A stretch of DNA of 64,000 nt from Plazaster borealis (taxonomy: Eukaryota; Echinodermata; Asteroidea; Forcipulatida; Labidiasteridae). The notes below the pieces were generated by a model. That model was not told where the DNA came from. It ran no database searches and worked only from the letters and a program-made list of their open reading frames with translations. Each line of letters begins with the position of its first letter. Within the stretch, counting starts at the first letter, position 1. Shown here in pieces: positions 1 to 10,605 of the stretch. The stretch lies in NCBI GenBank assembly GCA_021014325.1, contig CM037460.1:21482044-21546043 (forward strand), written 5' to 3'. The translations under genes were made by a program, and so were the position numbers.

Positions 1-336
1 TGCAACCAATGTACATGATTGGTTGAAGATCGATCTGACATTCTTGCAGCGTAGTTAAAACATTGTCATCCCATCGACCAAATTGCAACCTTATCACAAC
101 ATTTTGCAACGTTGTATCAACGTATTGTGTTAGCTGGGAAGCCTCTTCTGTTTATGATAAATGTACAAGGTTCTTTTAAGTGCATTCACAGCACACAGGA
201 CCTATGCCTTTTTTTCCCATCCAGCTGTTTCTGGAATGGTCTGGCAGCAACAGCTGCCATGTTCTCGACATTTTGAACAGTATACTCTGCTCATCTTCAG
301 GAGAATGGTGGATTGCTGGTGGTGCTGAGGCTTAAC

Positions 337-426
337 CTCCAAAAAGAGATTTATCCATTGTTGTACCCGCAAGTTTACCAGTTATAGTTACTTCCTGCTA
401 TCTTCACCATGCAAAGCTTCAAACAT
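337..426 (+). repeat. Dispersed repeat related to 2780-2880
   Basis: Shares CCTCCAAAA.GAGATTT, TTGTACCCGCAAGTTTAC and ACCATGCAAAGCTTCAAAC with 2780-2880. It lacks the stem-loop part. The ATGCAAAGCTTCAA end is also at 26755 and 35244. Confidence 0.55.
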
Positions 427-489
427 CACTTAAAAGAACTTTCTGTTCCAAACTAATTAATTACCAATGTTTTCTTTTTGTGTCGACAG

Positions 490-3400
490 TAGGCAGGACA
501 ATCAGCTGAAAGGTGGCTTTTCACTGCTGCAGAAGCTTTTCGCTGTTGAAGAAGAGCTTGGTAATCGTCCGGAACGCATGATGGCAATACATGACTTAGC
601 TGCTAGTTTGTCTGCTGCGGTAAGCTAACCCACTTCAATGTATTAGTTTTTATATCAACAGACTGTGCAAGTCTTGTGCATATTTGAACTTCCGGGACCA
701 TTGTGGTCCCAACCGTATGGAGATTTACATGGGCAAGATTTTGTTTTGTCAATTATTTTAGTTTAACGTGGTTTATGACCATGAAAAATATATATGTTGT
801 TGAGAATGTAATACTTGGTGATTTACAAATATGAAAGTAAAATCAATTCAACAATATAACAAAGAAAACCCAGGAATTAAACTTGACCTCAGCTTCCGGT
901 TGTTGCAAAAAATTAAGAATTTGTGCTCACCTCCGATCACAAAACTTATGTAAACGCTTGTTTTGGATGCACGATGATAATCGCCAGATGCTGTATTTAC
1001 AACGCGAAGCCTTTTCATTGCAGTCTATGGTTGTTGAGGCGTCAGTGTCCTCTATAAACTGCGTCAAACGTTAATTTTACGCCTGTGTGGCCATCGCGAA
1101 TCCGCGTAAGGGGTTTCTGAAAAGTTAAGATCAAATAAGCATCCTTGTCCCAGAGTTTTAATTTTACTTCAATAATAATTAACACATTATTTGTGTATTT
1201 ATTATAAAAACTAAAACTGATTTTATAAACATGCAATGTTGTTGAGATTTTGTCATTAGATATAATTGAAAACAAAGATATGATTTCAGAGAAACAAAAA
1301 TTTCTTCGTTTGACGTGTTTTCTCGTTCCGATATGCGCGAGACTTGCACAGTCTATAGTAGTCTTTACCAATGATACAGCAGTTTGTCAGATCACGACTT
1401 TAAGGTACTTTTATTTGCAATTTCATATAATGTGCCCCACCACATTCTGTCAAAAGTGCACCATATATTACTGTAAGAAACAGTACGATGGTGTGAGTAG
1501 AATCTGTTAGTGTCATTCAGTGCTTCAATCCAAACTCCCTTGTTTGGTGCCCCTTCAAAAGTTTCTCCTTAGACTTTAAGATTTTCCAATGGAAGTGCCC
1601 TTTGCAAAATGAAAATGGCCTTGCCCTCCCCAAGATGAATTTCCAGGCCTGATATCTGACATATTTTACCAACAGAAAGTTCAACTTCATAATTATATTG
1701 TGAAAGCAATGATGCCAGATCTGAAGCCTGCAATACAGCATCGTATGAAGGCGTTGGAACTCAGTAAAGACCTCAAAGGAGAAGAGTTTAGGGTAAGGAC
1801 CATCGCCAGATTATTTATCTTTCTTGTTGCTCTTTGAAAGCACACTTTTTTACCGTGTCTTTTTTTTTAAAACTGGAACCTATAATAAAAGAGGACAACA
1901 GGGTCCCTGGTTGGGTAAAGCTCCCCAGTTGGAAAGTGTGTACAAAATCAATGGGAGCTGTTGCAAAAAAATACAAACAAAAATAGGAGGTCCCTGATTG
2001 CAGGATAGGTGTGGGCATGTCTACACATTCAAACCAAGGACTTTAACAAAAGGGATCCGGGGAAAAAGTGTACCGAGGATGTCCTCGCTTTGATTTTCGT
2101 GTATAAAACCAATGGGGACATCGCTAAAAAACCCAAATCTAGGCAGTGGGAGAGTTCTCGGTATACACCATAAACAAACCTGCGTGTGTGTGTGTGTATG
2201 TATGGGTAGGTATCCACATTCAAACCGTGGACCTGTAACAAAAGGGACAATCCCTGGCTGCTATCACAAATGAAAACATTGTGGTCCACGGTTGCTATCA
2301 CAAAGAGTTGAACAGAGGAGGGTCCACGATTGCGGGTATTTACACACATGTGTGTGCGTGCGTGCCTGTATGTATGCAATCATTGACCATAACTCAAGAA
2401 GGACATGTAGCATATCAACTCAAAAGCCTATTATTTTTTAACCACCTTGGTCAAATGTCAAGAAACGGACTGGCTAGCGGGGCAATTGTGTTTACCAAAC
2501 ACAACTTTTCTTGTTGTCTATTTAGGGTTTTATAATGTTCTGTATTTTATTAGCCTTGAATCAATTCAATTATATTTTTTACTCTTCAGTAATTCATGTT
2601 ATCCTTTTATTACTACAGGTTTAATGTACATTTGAACTTATTACTTCCTACTTGTTATAATTCATTTATGTTAATTTATTTTGAATTATTATTATATGAT
2701 ACAGGTACAACTATGTGTAAAATCTCTTTTGGAGGAGTGTTGGCTCTGAAAGAGCTGGTCTCTTTTCAGAGCCAACACTCCTCCAAAAGAGATTTTACAC
2801 ATGATTGTACCCGCAAGTTTACTATTTATTTATGGTTACCCCATATTTGTCCACACCATGCAAAGCTTCAAACACAACTTATTTGTAATAGATGTTAAAT
2901 TGGTGTACGGGTAAAAACCAAATATAATACAACTTATTTGATTCATTGTTGCATATGAGAGAAGAAGCTACAACTCTGATATTAAGTGATGGTATTTTGT
3001 GTGATTGCATCCTCCAGTATAAACGTGCCATCTCACTCACTGACCTGGCCTTTTGTCTACGGAAGTGGATTTACCTACGAGGTGATAATACAATGAGTGC
3101 AACTGAAGCTACGGATCTGGCTTTTGACAGCATCAATGAAGCCAAGGAAATATTCAAGGAAGTAAGAACAGCCATTACTTACATAAAATGTCCATAAAAT
3201 GTTACATGAAATGTCATCAAATGCCTATAAAATTAGCAAAAGTGGCAAATTGAAGTGTTGTGGTTAGTGATTATTGATAGACTAGTTTGCCTTGTCTTGC
3301 CCATTTGCTTTGCCACGTTTTACAAATATATATATATATATATTTTGTTTGATGATCAGTGTTTGTCTTTTTTTTTCTTTTTTTCTTTTTTCTTTTTTTC

Positions 3401-6400
3401 TTTTCCCTTTTTTCTCCATTGAGGGGGTGCAGTGGGAAAGCCTCTAGATAAGTTCTAAGTTTTTAAGGCATTCCCTTGGGCCTGCATCTCTGTTTCAGTG
3501 GTAGGTCTGTGTTTTGTGTTTTGTTTGTCTCGTTTCCACGTTCTCCTGTTTTTTCCTGTTTATATTTTCCCCAATGGTTTTTTTTGTATTAAGATGTATT
3601 GTTTACTGTATATTGCCTGATATATTTTCTAATACAAACATAAATTAAGCAAAAAAAGGTTTTAAAAATGCAAGAGAACTTTCTTTGTAATTGCTTTATA
3701 TTGGGAATAATAATTCAATTTTGCTAAATTTTTTTCTGTAATTCTTTCAGAATGTATTTTTTGTTGTTGCAACATTTGGCAATATTCGTATTAATTTTTC
3801 GCCAGTTGGGAGACCAAGCACATCTCGGAGAGTGCATCATGACAGAAGCCATGTTACGCAGGGATAATGATAGACAATTAGGCTTGAAGGTAAGACCCAT
3901 GGCTAAACTTGGAGCTATCGATGTATATAATCAATTTAATGTAATGCCTATATTAATTTTACTTTACCTCAAGTCCATAGAAAAAAGTACCTTTTTTTTC
4001 TTCAAGGGGTTTTGTAAGTAATACAGAAAGCCTGGATTTTTGCTTGTAACTTTTTACTTGACTAAGCACTTTCGGTTGGTACTCAAAACTAATTTCCGTG
4101 CCTCCTGTGAGGTATTATTTTTCGGAACTTTTGAGGAACTTTCATAGCAGTCGTTTTGCTTTGAAAAGATTTTTGTCACAATGAAACCCTGACTTGACAA
4201 AGGAAAGACAATAAATGTTCTCATTTAAAGGACACACTTGTAACTGTGCACACAGCAAAATGGAATGTTCAGGTGTATATGCACGTCAGCCCTCCAGATG
4301 ACCGCAACAAATAGAGGGTGCTCCAAAGTTGTTCTGGGTGTTAAAAAAACGTCTGCCGTAATCCAGTTTGGAAAAATGTGGCATGTATACATCTCATATG
4401 ATTTGAAGTGGTTAAGGGACTCAGAATGTGAAAGTCTTCATTAAAAAGATTTAATTTGAGATGTTTACACTGAAATTTGTTATTTATTTATTTATTATTA
4501 CTATTATTATTATTATTATTATGGAGTTTTTTGGGGGTAGTGTCAGGGCCGAGCGATGTAGTGCTTCAGACCACAATTTTGGGCCCAATTTCATGGCTCT
4601 GCTTACCGTAGGCAAAGAATTGGCGCTGACGGAAACTGGAAATGCTGCGTTTACGTCAAGCGTATTTCACAGGTTATTAGCTGGGAATATTTGCTTGTTC
4701 GCTTGCGTACTACTTACTAGATATTCTTCGCTTACACAGCTAGCACAAAAATTTGGGGCTTGCACAGTAAGGAGATAATGGTGATCACAAGCACAGAATT
4801 CGGCGGTTAAAGCAGAACCATGAAATTGGGCCCTGGTGTTTCCAGAGTGGGTTCAGGCCCCTGTAATGACACCATAAGTGCTTTTCCCTTCGGATGGGCA
4901 AGCCGTGGTTCCTATTTTATGTGTTTGTGTAATGCATGTAAAATAACCCAGTTCCCTTATTAACCCTCTCATTACTCAATTGTTTTGACTTAAACAACCG
5001 CTGGTTTTGACCACTCAAGCATGAAGCACATATTCTTACACAACTTAAAGCTTTTGTTCAAAAGCTAGTTGATCTTTTATCCCCGTAAAGATGTTGTTTT
5101 ACAGCAAGAAGTAACAAAAGATGAGTCCTTTTCTTATTATCGAGAAATCATTGAGATCAGCCAATAAATATCCAAGTTCTTGGTCTTTGTTTTCTCAGCA
5201 ATATCTGTAAACTCAAACACTATTTTTGTACAGAACTATGTGGCGCATTGTATGTGTTTGGCATTTTGGAACTTTCCACTCCTATTTGAAGGGATTGCAT
5301 AAAAGCAACCTTATTTTATTTTACTATCATTGGAAAGATTTGATTTCTCTCTTTCCAACCTTTGTAAACTCGGGTATGTTGGGTGAACATGGACAGAACT
5401 ACAGCTTTATACCAAATGGCCTTTGTGCTCAGGCTTGAGTTTTTTTACGTGCAAGCTTGGGCGACAAAATCTGCCAATGGTAAAGAAGAGGGGACGATAT
5501 GAGTACAGTAAACAAAAGTTGCCTATGGTAAAGAAGAGGGGGGAAGTGCACTTGACTAAAGTCACCTATGGTAAGAAAGAGGGGGTATGAATGCAGTTGA
5601 ATAAAGTCGCCCATGGTAAGGAAGAAGGGTATGAGTGCAGTCAGCTAAAGTCACCTATGGTCATTGTAAGGAAACGGTTAAAATAAGGGCTTTGCCATGT
5701 AGAACCTTAAAAAGTATGTAAAATATTGACAGGTACACACCCATACAGAACTTATTGTGTTTAACAAAAGGATTTCAACAAAGTAGACTTAACTGTAAAG
5801 TTTAAATACAGAATGATTTTGAGAAACTTGGAGTTGGTGATAAATAAATTTCCCAACTTATGTCGTTCATATTTGATTTGTAATTGGAATCTTGAAGTGA
5901 TAAACATGTTAACATGAATAGGCATGATTTGTAATTGGGACACTTTTGAAACAATAGCGGGCATCCCAATCACCGGGTCTATTGTTCTTGCTGCTGGGAA
6001 CAATGGAAAAGGACTGATGAGTGGGACGCCCACTATCATCTCAAAAGTCTCCCATTGATGAAATATTCTTCTGTCTTGTAGTTGTACAAAGAGGCCGAAG
6101 AGATAATTATGCAGTCCTGTGGAGAGATGAGCATCCTGGGTTCACGTATTGTCATCAACTTGGCCATCCTACTTACAGAGATGGGGCGACATGAAGAAGC
6201 TTATGACCATTGGCAACGAGGAAAAGTATCCAAAATAATGGTGAGCTGGAAGCATTGAAGCGATGTACAACATCTAAAACAATCGTGTTTGAAAACCACA
6301 TTCTGGCTTAGTATTGTAACACTGGTCGATTAGTTTTATTTCAATAGACTGAGCAAGTCTTGCGAGTATCGAAAACAACTCAATTGAAGACTATATTTCA

Positions 6401-9287
6401 ATAAGGGAATAAAAGAGTTGGCGACAAGGTCTTAAACAGCTGTTAAGACCGGCAGGGTCCTGCCAAAAGGACTGAGCCGAACGCGAGGTCCTTTAATCAC
6501 CTCGAAATGGCCGTTTAAGACAGAGTCACTACTCTTTTGTTTTCCATCTGTTAAAAACATCAAGAAACCTAAATTTCCTCGGGCCATGTGTAAACACTCC
6601 TCACCTTGCATATCCCACTTTTAAACATGGCCACGTGATCTCCTCTCGACCAATCAGAATGAATAAACTGTCCCAGGTATTTATGAATATGAAATCAAGT
6701 TCTTGAAAAAATACTCATAGAGTTTTGTTATATATAACAATATCACTTTTTATATATTACAAAAAATTTGTTAAAATTAACATTACAACAAAATTAAAAC
6801 TTGGGAACTTGATGCTCATTTTTTTGAAACCCCATCTGCCAATCACGCCCAAATTTGTGCGACCATTACATAGGTTTAATGATAACATGAACGTCAGTTG
6901 GGCAAAAGTGATGCTAAGCAAGAAAACATCCCTCCAAAACATAAAACAAACACACTGCCAATATCGTGCTCTCATTGGATGACATATCACACCTATGACC
7001 AATCGAATCACTTCCCCCACTTCGCCTATGCTGATTGGTTGTTGGGCCGATCCTGTGGATCTGCCAAACCATTATAAATAACTTCACACATCAACATTGC
7101 CAGAATGAGCCAGCAGGTCCAACCATCAACACAGTGACAGACAGTACATGCACATAGGCCTAACCCATGTAGTTAAAGCACACATATGCATGGCAACCAC
7201 TGATCCAAACATAGAAGGCACAGACAAAGGTTAAAATGTGATATGGTATGCCGAGTATAAAGCATTTGATCATAAAATCGATGAAATGAATTGCTTACAA
7301 GTAACTGCCTTGCTTTAAATTGCACCAGCCCAAAAAGATCAGTACCACAACATTTGTGCTGTGCTGTGTGTCCATTGGGTGCTGTATCTGACCCTGATTG
7401 AAGGACTTAACCTCAGCGATTTCAAGGGTGTGCACAACATTGGTAAGATTGAAAATATAGATGTTCACAGATTTGCACATAACTTACATGGTATAAAGAT
7501 GGTCATGTTGGAAAACTTCCCTTGAAATATTTTTGCCTGAAATGCTATAGTTTTTGAGAAATGTTTGTGAAGTTTTTGCACCATGACCATTTCTCAAAAA
7601 CATATAAGTTTTTTGTTTTTTTCATTATTTTCTCGTGACTCCGATGACCGATTGAGCTTAAATTTTCACAGGTTGTTTATTTCATGTATATATTTGGTCA
7701 CATAAAGTGTGGATACTGGTCATTGACAATTACCAATGTTGTCCGCGTGCTTTAACGACAACTCTGCTCAGAGGACACTGAGAAGAAGAATTTGCGAGCA
7801 TACGTATCATCTCGTTTCAGACCCACCACCTTTTTTAACCACTTCACATTGATATTTTTTTATCATTCCATGTCCATTTTATTCCGTAATATTTTTCAGA
7901 ACTTTTTTGAGCTTTTTGAGTAATCATTTTCTTTTGAAAATATCGTTGACACAATGAAACCCTGACTTGACAAAGGAAAGACAGCAACGGTTCTCATAAT
8001 AGTTCCGTTTGTTTTTGTCATGTGAGAAAGTTGTAGGCACTCACCGTGATTCGCAGAACCTCGGCCGTGAATCTGTCATGGTATGCTGGAATCTCAGAAC
8101 ACTCAGACTTGCCTCCCATTGAGCCGAATATAATGACGAATAATGGCGGCAGCCTGTCCATAATTGTATGCCACATTTGTACAACAGGACAAAGGTCTTG
8201 AATCGGGGGTTACACAATAGCCCCGGGAAAAGGATTTTACAAGTCAAGTTTTCCAGATCCTGTTGTTGCTCTTTGTACGTGTGAAACGAAGTGTACCATG
8301 TTAGGTGCCTTCCTACACACTGGAAAGGCCGGCTGGATAAAAATGTCAGCCGTCCGCATGTCAGCAAAAAATTGAGGAAATTCATAAGTTGTTGCGTACG
8401 TTTAAAAATGTCCACCGTAAGTCTGTCAAAAAAGATTTGCGTCTAAAGTTTTCATCCAATGTGAAGTGGTTAAGGAGAGAATATTGACATGGTGCACCTA
8501 AAAGAATTAAGTCAAGGAGAATGGACGTGAAAGTGTAGATTCATGCAATAGTATACATTGATGAGCCGAAGGTTTGTACATTGTATACACAAAACTACAC
8601 TCACAATTCTCTTCTCTGCTTTCAAGCTTTTTCCCCTAAACCATTGATTTTATCTGATCATTAATGTCCTTTTGATGTATTTTGTAAAATGACTTGATAT
8701 CTTGATAAATTGATATCTATATCTCACAAAACTTATTTTTGTATTCCTTACAATGTCATTATTTTTTTTTCAAGTGGAGTTAAACTCCGTTTATTGACAT
8801 CAATCATTCCCTATTTACAACAGCTAGGTACAAAAACATACGGAAAGGTACAAGAACACATGCAAATGTTGAACATTTGAAAACGAAACTTACAATTCCT
8901 TACAATATTATTGCTTCAAATTTGCCCTCATTTGAAAACAGGTCTGTATTTTTATATTAAGTGTTTATTTTAGTTTACAAAAGTTTTTTCCTAGTGAACA
9001 GTTTTCTGCAGACACATAACAACTCTACACAGTAAACGAACAGCGAACTGTAGCAAATCTACTGTTACATCTTCACTTTCATAGATATAGTTGAAATAAA
9101 ACATTCAATTTGACTTTCCCTCCAATTATCTATGCAGCTCAAGGGGATCGATCATCCATCAACACAGCGTGTCTTCAGTTCATTGAATGAACCCAGGATG
9201 AAAAGAATCGCTGAAAAACGGGCGAAAGAAAAGGTCGAACTTGAAGAAGGTAGGGACACGGATTTGTCTTCTTCATTGTGTCAGTAG
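490..9287 (+). CDS. DUF4062-NACHT-TPR (STAND NTPase) gene copy A, 3' part, six exons
   Basis: This is the 3' end of a paralogue of the complete gene at 18267-42348. Exons are 493-619, 1676-1792, 3018-3161, 3806-3889, 6082-6240 and 9138-9287. All splice sites are GT..AG with the same phases as copy B, and no exon has a stop or frameshift. Over about 258 shared residues I count roughly 18 substitutions and one extra Glu near the C-terminus, about 93 percent identity. The encoded part is the helical TPR-like C-terminal region, ending in the same SSSLCQ as copy B. The DUF4062 and NACHT exons must lie upstream of base 1. Intact exons and mainly substitution-type change argue for a working gene rather than a pseudogene, but the 5' part cannot be checked here. 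Confidence 0.85.
493..619 (+). CDS. STAND gene copy A, exon equivalent to B exon 18
   Basis: Encodes a helical segment with QDNQLKG and ELGNRPERMM. The acceptor reads CAGTAG, so a start at 490 adds one codon in frame. It differs from copy B at two residues. The donor is GCG|GTAAGC. The following intron holds the 695-bp TIR element at 660-1354. Confidence 0.85.
660..1354. mobile_element. Non-autonomous DNA element with AGACTGTGCAAGTCT ends, copy A only
   Basis: The left end AGACTGTGCAAGTCTTG and the right end CGAGACTTGCACAGTCT are inverted over about 28 bases. Copy B lacks the element at the homologous point (about 35494, TATATCA..TGTAGTCTTTA). There is no transposase ORF. Related ends occur at 6350, 40488 and 41525. 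Confidence 0.7.
1676..1792 (+). CDS. STAND gene copy A, exon equivalent to B exon 19
   Basis: Encodes 39 residues with PDLKPAIQHRMKALEL, phase 0 at both ends, between ACCAACAG and GTAAGG. There are four substitutions against copy B. The next intron (1793-3017) holds a GT microsatellite, a retroposon 3' tail and the inverted repeat at 2704-2811. Confidence 0.85.
1890..2380 (-). repeat. Dispersed repeat, inverse of the 44150-44580 family
   Basis: Contains GGACTTTAACAAAAGGGATCC and GAGGATGTCCTCGCTT, the reverse complement of text at 44490-44560 and 16036-16090. It includes a short GT microsatellite at 2187-2200. Part of it (GGTCCC..CCCCAGTTGGAAAGTGTG) is also at 36690-36740. Confidence 0.55.
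2520..2703 (+). mobile_element. CR1/L2-like retroposon 3' tail remnant
   Basis: Matches 37850-38010 in copy B, which there forms the 3' UTR of a reverse-transcriptase fragment. In copy A the tail is cut off and followed by the inverted repeat at 2704. Confidence 0.5.
2704..2811. repeat. Near-perfect inverted repeat carrying a histone-type 3' stem-loop motif
   Basis: The core arms 2713-2751 and 2764-2802 are perfect over 39 bases. They extend outward to 2704 and 2811 with two mismatches, around a loop of about 12 bases. CTCTTTTCAGAGCC at 2760-2773 matches 14 of the 16 positions of the metazoan histone mRNA 3' stem-loop, followed by a purine-rich AAAAGAGA. It is absent at this point in copy B; a single arm is at 34801-34857. 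Confidence 0.8.
3018..3161 (+). CDS. STAND gene copy A, exon equivalent to B exon 20
   Basis: Encodes 48 residues with YKRAISLTDLAFCLRKW and EATDLAFDSINEAKEIF, a TPR-like helix pair. Only one residue differs from copy B (Asp for Arg). The next intron (3162-3805) is AT- and T-rich, with an AT microsatellite, and matches the copy B intron throughout. Confidence 0.87.
3328..3420. repeat. AT microsatellite and T-rich tract
   Basis: (AT)n at about 3328-3344, followed by a long T/C-rich tract in the intron between the copy A equivalents of exons 20 and 21. Confidence 0.7.
3806..3889 (+). CDS. STAND gene copy A, exon equivalent to B exon 21
   Basis: Encodes 28 residues starting LGDQAHLGECIMTEAMLRR, a typical TPR helix (LGD..GEC..EA). 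There are three substitutions against B. The following intron is 2.2 kb against 0.6 kb in B because of a composite insertion at about 4340-5898. Confidence 0.85.
4581..4833. mobile_element. GGGCCCAATTTCAT palindromic MITE, copy 1
   Basis: Starts GGGCCCAATTTCATGGCTC and ends in the inverse, ACCATGAAATTGGGCCC. The inner part holds GCTTACCG and its inverse. It is one of at least six clear copies of this family in the window. Confidence 0.8.
4960..5660 (+). repeat. Dispersed repeat shared with 62450-63000
   Basis: Shares AATTGTTTTGAC, TTTCCACTCCTATTTGAAGG and GCTCAGGCTTG blocks with 62450-62960, followed in both by GCCAATGGTAA.GAAGA. The family is unknown to me. Confidence 0.65.
5455..5660 (+). 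repeat. Minisatellite, about 45-50 bp period, four units
   Basis: Units contain GCC.ATGGTAA.GAAG and AAAGTC.CC in tandem. It forms the tail of the repeat at 4960. Confidence 0.7.
5936..6054. mobile_element. Foldback element just upstream of the exon 22 acceptor, copy A
   Basis: Arms 5936-5968 and 6022-6054 are 33 bases each and pair at 27 positions; the ends are TGGGA..ACTTTTGA. The right arm ends 27 bases before the exon. The same element is present in copy B, so it predates the duplication. Confidence 0.75.
6082..6240 (+). CDS. STAND gene copy A, exon equivalent to B exon 22
   Basis: Encodes 53 residues with LYKEAEEIIMQSCGEMS and NLAILLTEMGRHEEAYDHW, a clear TPR pair. Five residues differ from B. 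A 33-bp inverted repeat lies 27 bases before the acceptor. Confidence 0.87.
7173..7755. mobile_element. Probable TTAA-type MITE
   Basis: Begins TTAAAGCACAC and ends in the inverse GCGTGCTTTAA. The right part (TGGTCATTGACAATTACCAATG, GACCGATTGAGCT, TTTTCACAGG) matches the family copy at 43630-43971. The left boundary is less certain. It is not in copy B. Confidence 0.55.
7835..8473. mobile_element. TTAA-type MITE with TTAACCACTTCACATTG ends
   Basis: TTAACCACTTCACATTG at the left is exactly inverted at the right (CAATGTGAAGTGGTTAA). It is 639 bp, has no transposase and is absent from the shorter copy B intron. A minus-strand open frame inside (8041-8415) matches no family I know. Confidence 0.7.
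9138..9287 (+). CDS. STAND gene copy A, last coding exon
   Basis: Begins LKGIDHPSTQRVF after TATGCAG. It continues into a basic KRIAEKRAKEK helix and stops with TAG after SSSLCQ. It has one Glu codon more than copy B. AATAAA lies at 9323, 36 bases after the stop. Confidence 0.85.
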   Translation, partial: LKGIDHPSTQRVFSSLNEPRMKRIAEKRAKEKVELEEGRDTDLSSSLCQ

Positions 9288-9322
9288 TGCTGATTTATAG
9301 ACAAAATTATAAAGAAAGATAC

Positions 9323-9328
9323 AATAAA
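9323..9328 (+). promoter_or_regulatory. Candidate poly(A) signal, copy A
   Basis: AATAAA shortly after the stop, conserved in position in copy B (42387). The surrounding 3' sequence is itself part of a dispersed repeat also present at about 27600-27835. Confidence 0.5.
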
Positions 9329-9479
9329 TGTCACATGTGAAAGTTTCAGCTGAATACACTGTCTGCTTGTTGAAAAAACAGCAAAAACTGTTGCAGTATT
9401 TTAACAAAACATTGAATCCAACCAAGTTTAGGAGGTGACGGCAATGGGTACCACCACATCTCTGGCTGCAGCATTCCCG

Positions 9480-10300
9480 AATGGAAACCAAAATGATTCA
9501 TGCATGAATCATTTCTCAGATTCAAATGTTTTGGGGTCTAAAATTATCCAAACCATATTACTTCAACGCGAAATCCTTTCTCTAAATAGTTTATACAATC
9601 AACAGCTTCAGTCCTTCTTACCAAGTCAGATTTTATGGTTATTAATTTGTTAAGTATTTCCCAATCTATGACCCTACCTCTAGTGGATACTTGAGAGGTG
9701 AGAGATTCTCCTTCTACCTTTGAATATGAATGACAATTGTAGAGTTGAATACAACTGCAGGTCTCTATTCTTTTAGTGGATGGATTTCCATCAAGGACTC
9801 TTTTTGCAGGGGGGATTCAAATCTGAAGACAAACTTCTTCTTACCATTCCTTTAAGTTCCAAATCCCTCGGCACTAGGTCTTTTTCAATAGCTGGCCTAA
9901 CTTTGGAACACAATTGCATTAATATCAGGGATGCCCCATCGCTCTCTTTTTTCATGAAGTGTCTTAAACACTTCTTACTCACGACACCCGAGTAATTTTC
10001 CTATTCTTGTTAAGCGCTTTGATCTTTCATGTAAAAACACTTTACAAATACTTTAAGGACTAGGGTGTGTCTAGGTGTGGCTGCCGGGATAAGAGTAGAC
10101 GAGGTGTGCATCTGGTAGCAGGCCTTTTGGAACCGATCTTGCTTGAAAGTGTATTGTTTTGCATTAAACCACAGCAAAAGTGGGTCAAAGGAACATGTCC
10201 CATGAGCCTGGTAGTCAAGTGATATTTGAAAAGCCGATCTGACATTATTTACAAGCCTCAAAGTGATGACGTCAGATGTTGGAGCTAGTTGTATTATTAA
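9480..10300. other. Copy A-specific 3' flank, unassigned
   Basis: Copy B jumps from the GCATCTCTGGCC text (about 42530) to AATTTGTATGAC (42540), while A has about 0.8 kb between. I see no clear terminal repeats or conserved protein. It is probably another insertion. Confidence 0.4.
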
Positions 10301-10605
10301 TGTGAAATTTGTATGACAGCTAGTACTAGTAGCACTAGCTGATTTTATTATGTCTTTTATCTTTCTGCAAATAAGGTTCTTTCGTTTTGATGAGAAAAGT
10401 ATATATATAGTTTTAAAATGTAGTTGTATCACTGAAATATTGACATAGAGTTAAATTTTATTTAAAAGAGTTTTAACCAAGTGAGGTTATCTGGCGGTAT
10501 TCACAAGCCTTGAGGGAAGATGTCAGATGTTCAGGCATGTATTATTTGTGTGAAATTTGTATTATGACACATCTAGCAGTAACAGCTGATTTTATTCACC
10601 TTCTG

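Larger units (their letters stand above)
4340..5898. mobile_element. Composite insertion in copy A intron (about 1.56 kb)
   Basis: Copy B reads straight through (AAAGTTGTGATAAACATG at about 40048), while copy A has about 1.56 kb between AAAGTTGT and GTGATAAACATG. The insert contains the palindrome at 4581-4833, a repeat shared with 62450-63000, and a four-unit minisatellite at 5455-5660. No coding capacity was found. Confidence 0.65.

Noticed and set aside
5455..5660. CRISPR-like array
   Set aside because: Units are degenerate, tandem with no unique spacers, and the DNA is animal.
8041..8415. 124-residue minus-strand open frame as a gene
   Set aside because: It lies wholly inside a TTAA MITE absent from the paralogous intron, and shows no known domain.
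490..9287. Copy A as a pseudogene
   Set aside because: All six exons keep frame, phase and splice sites; no stop codons. Truncation is by the window edge, not by mutation.
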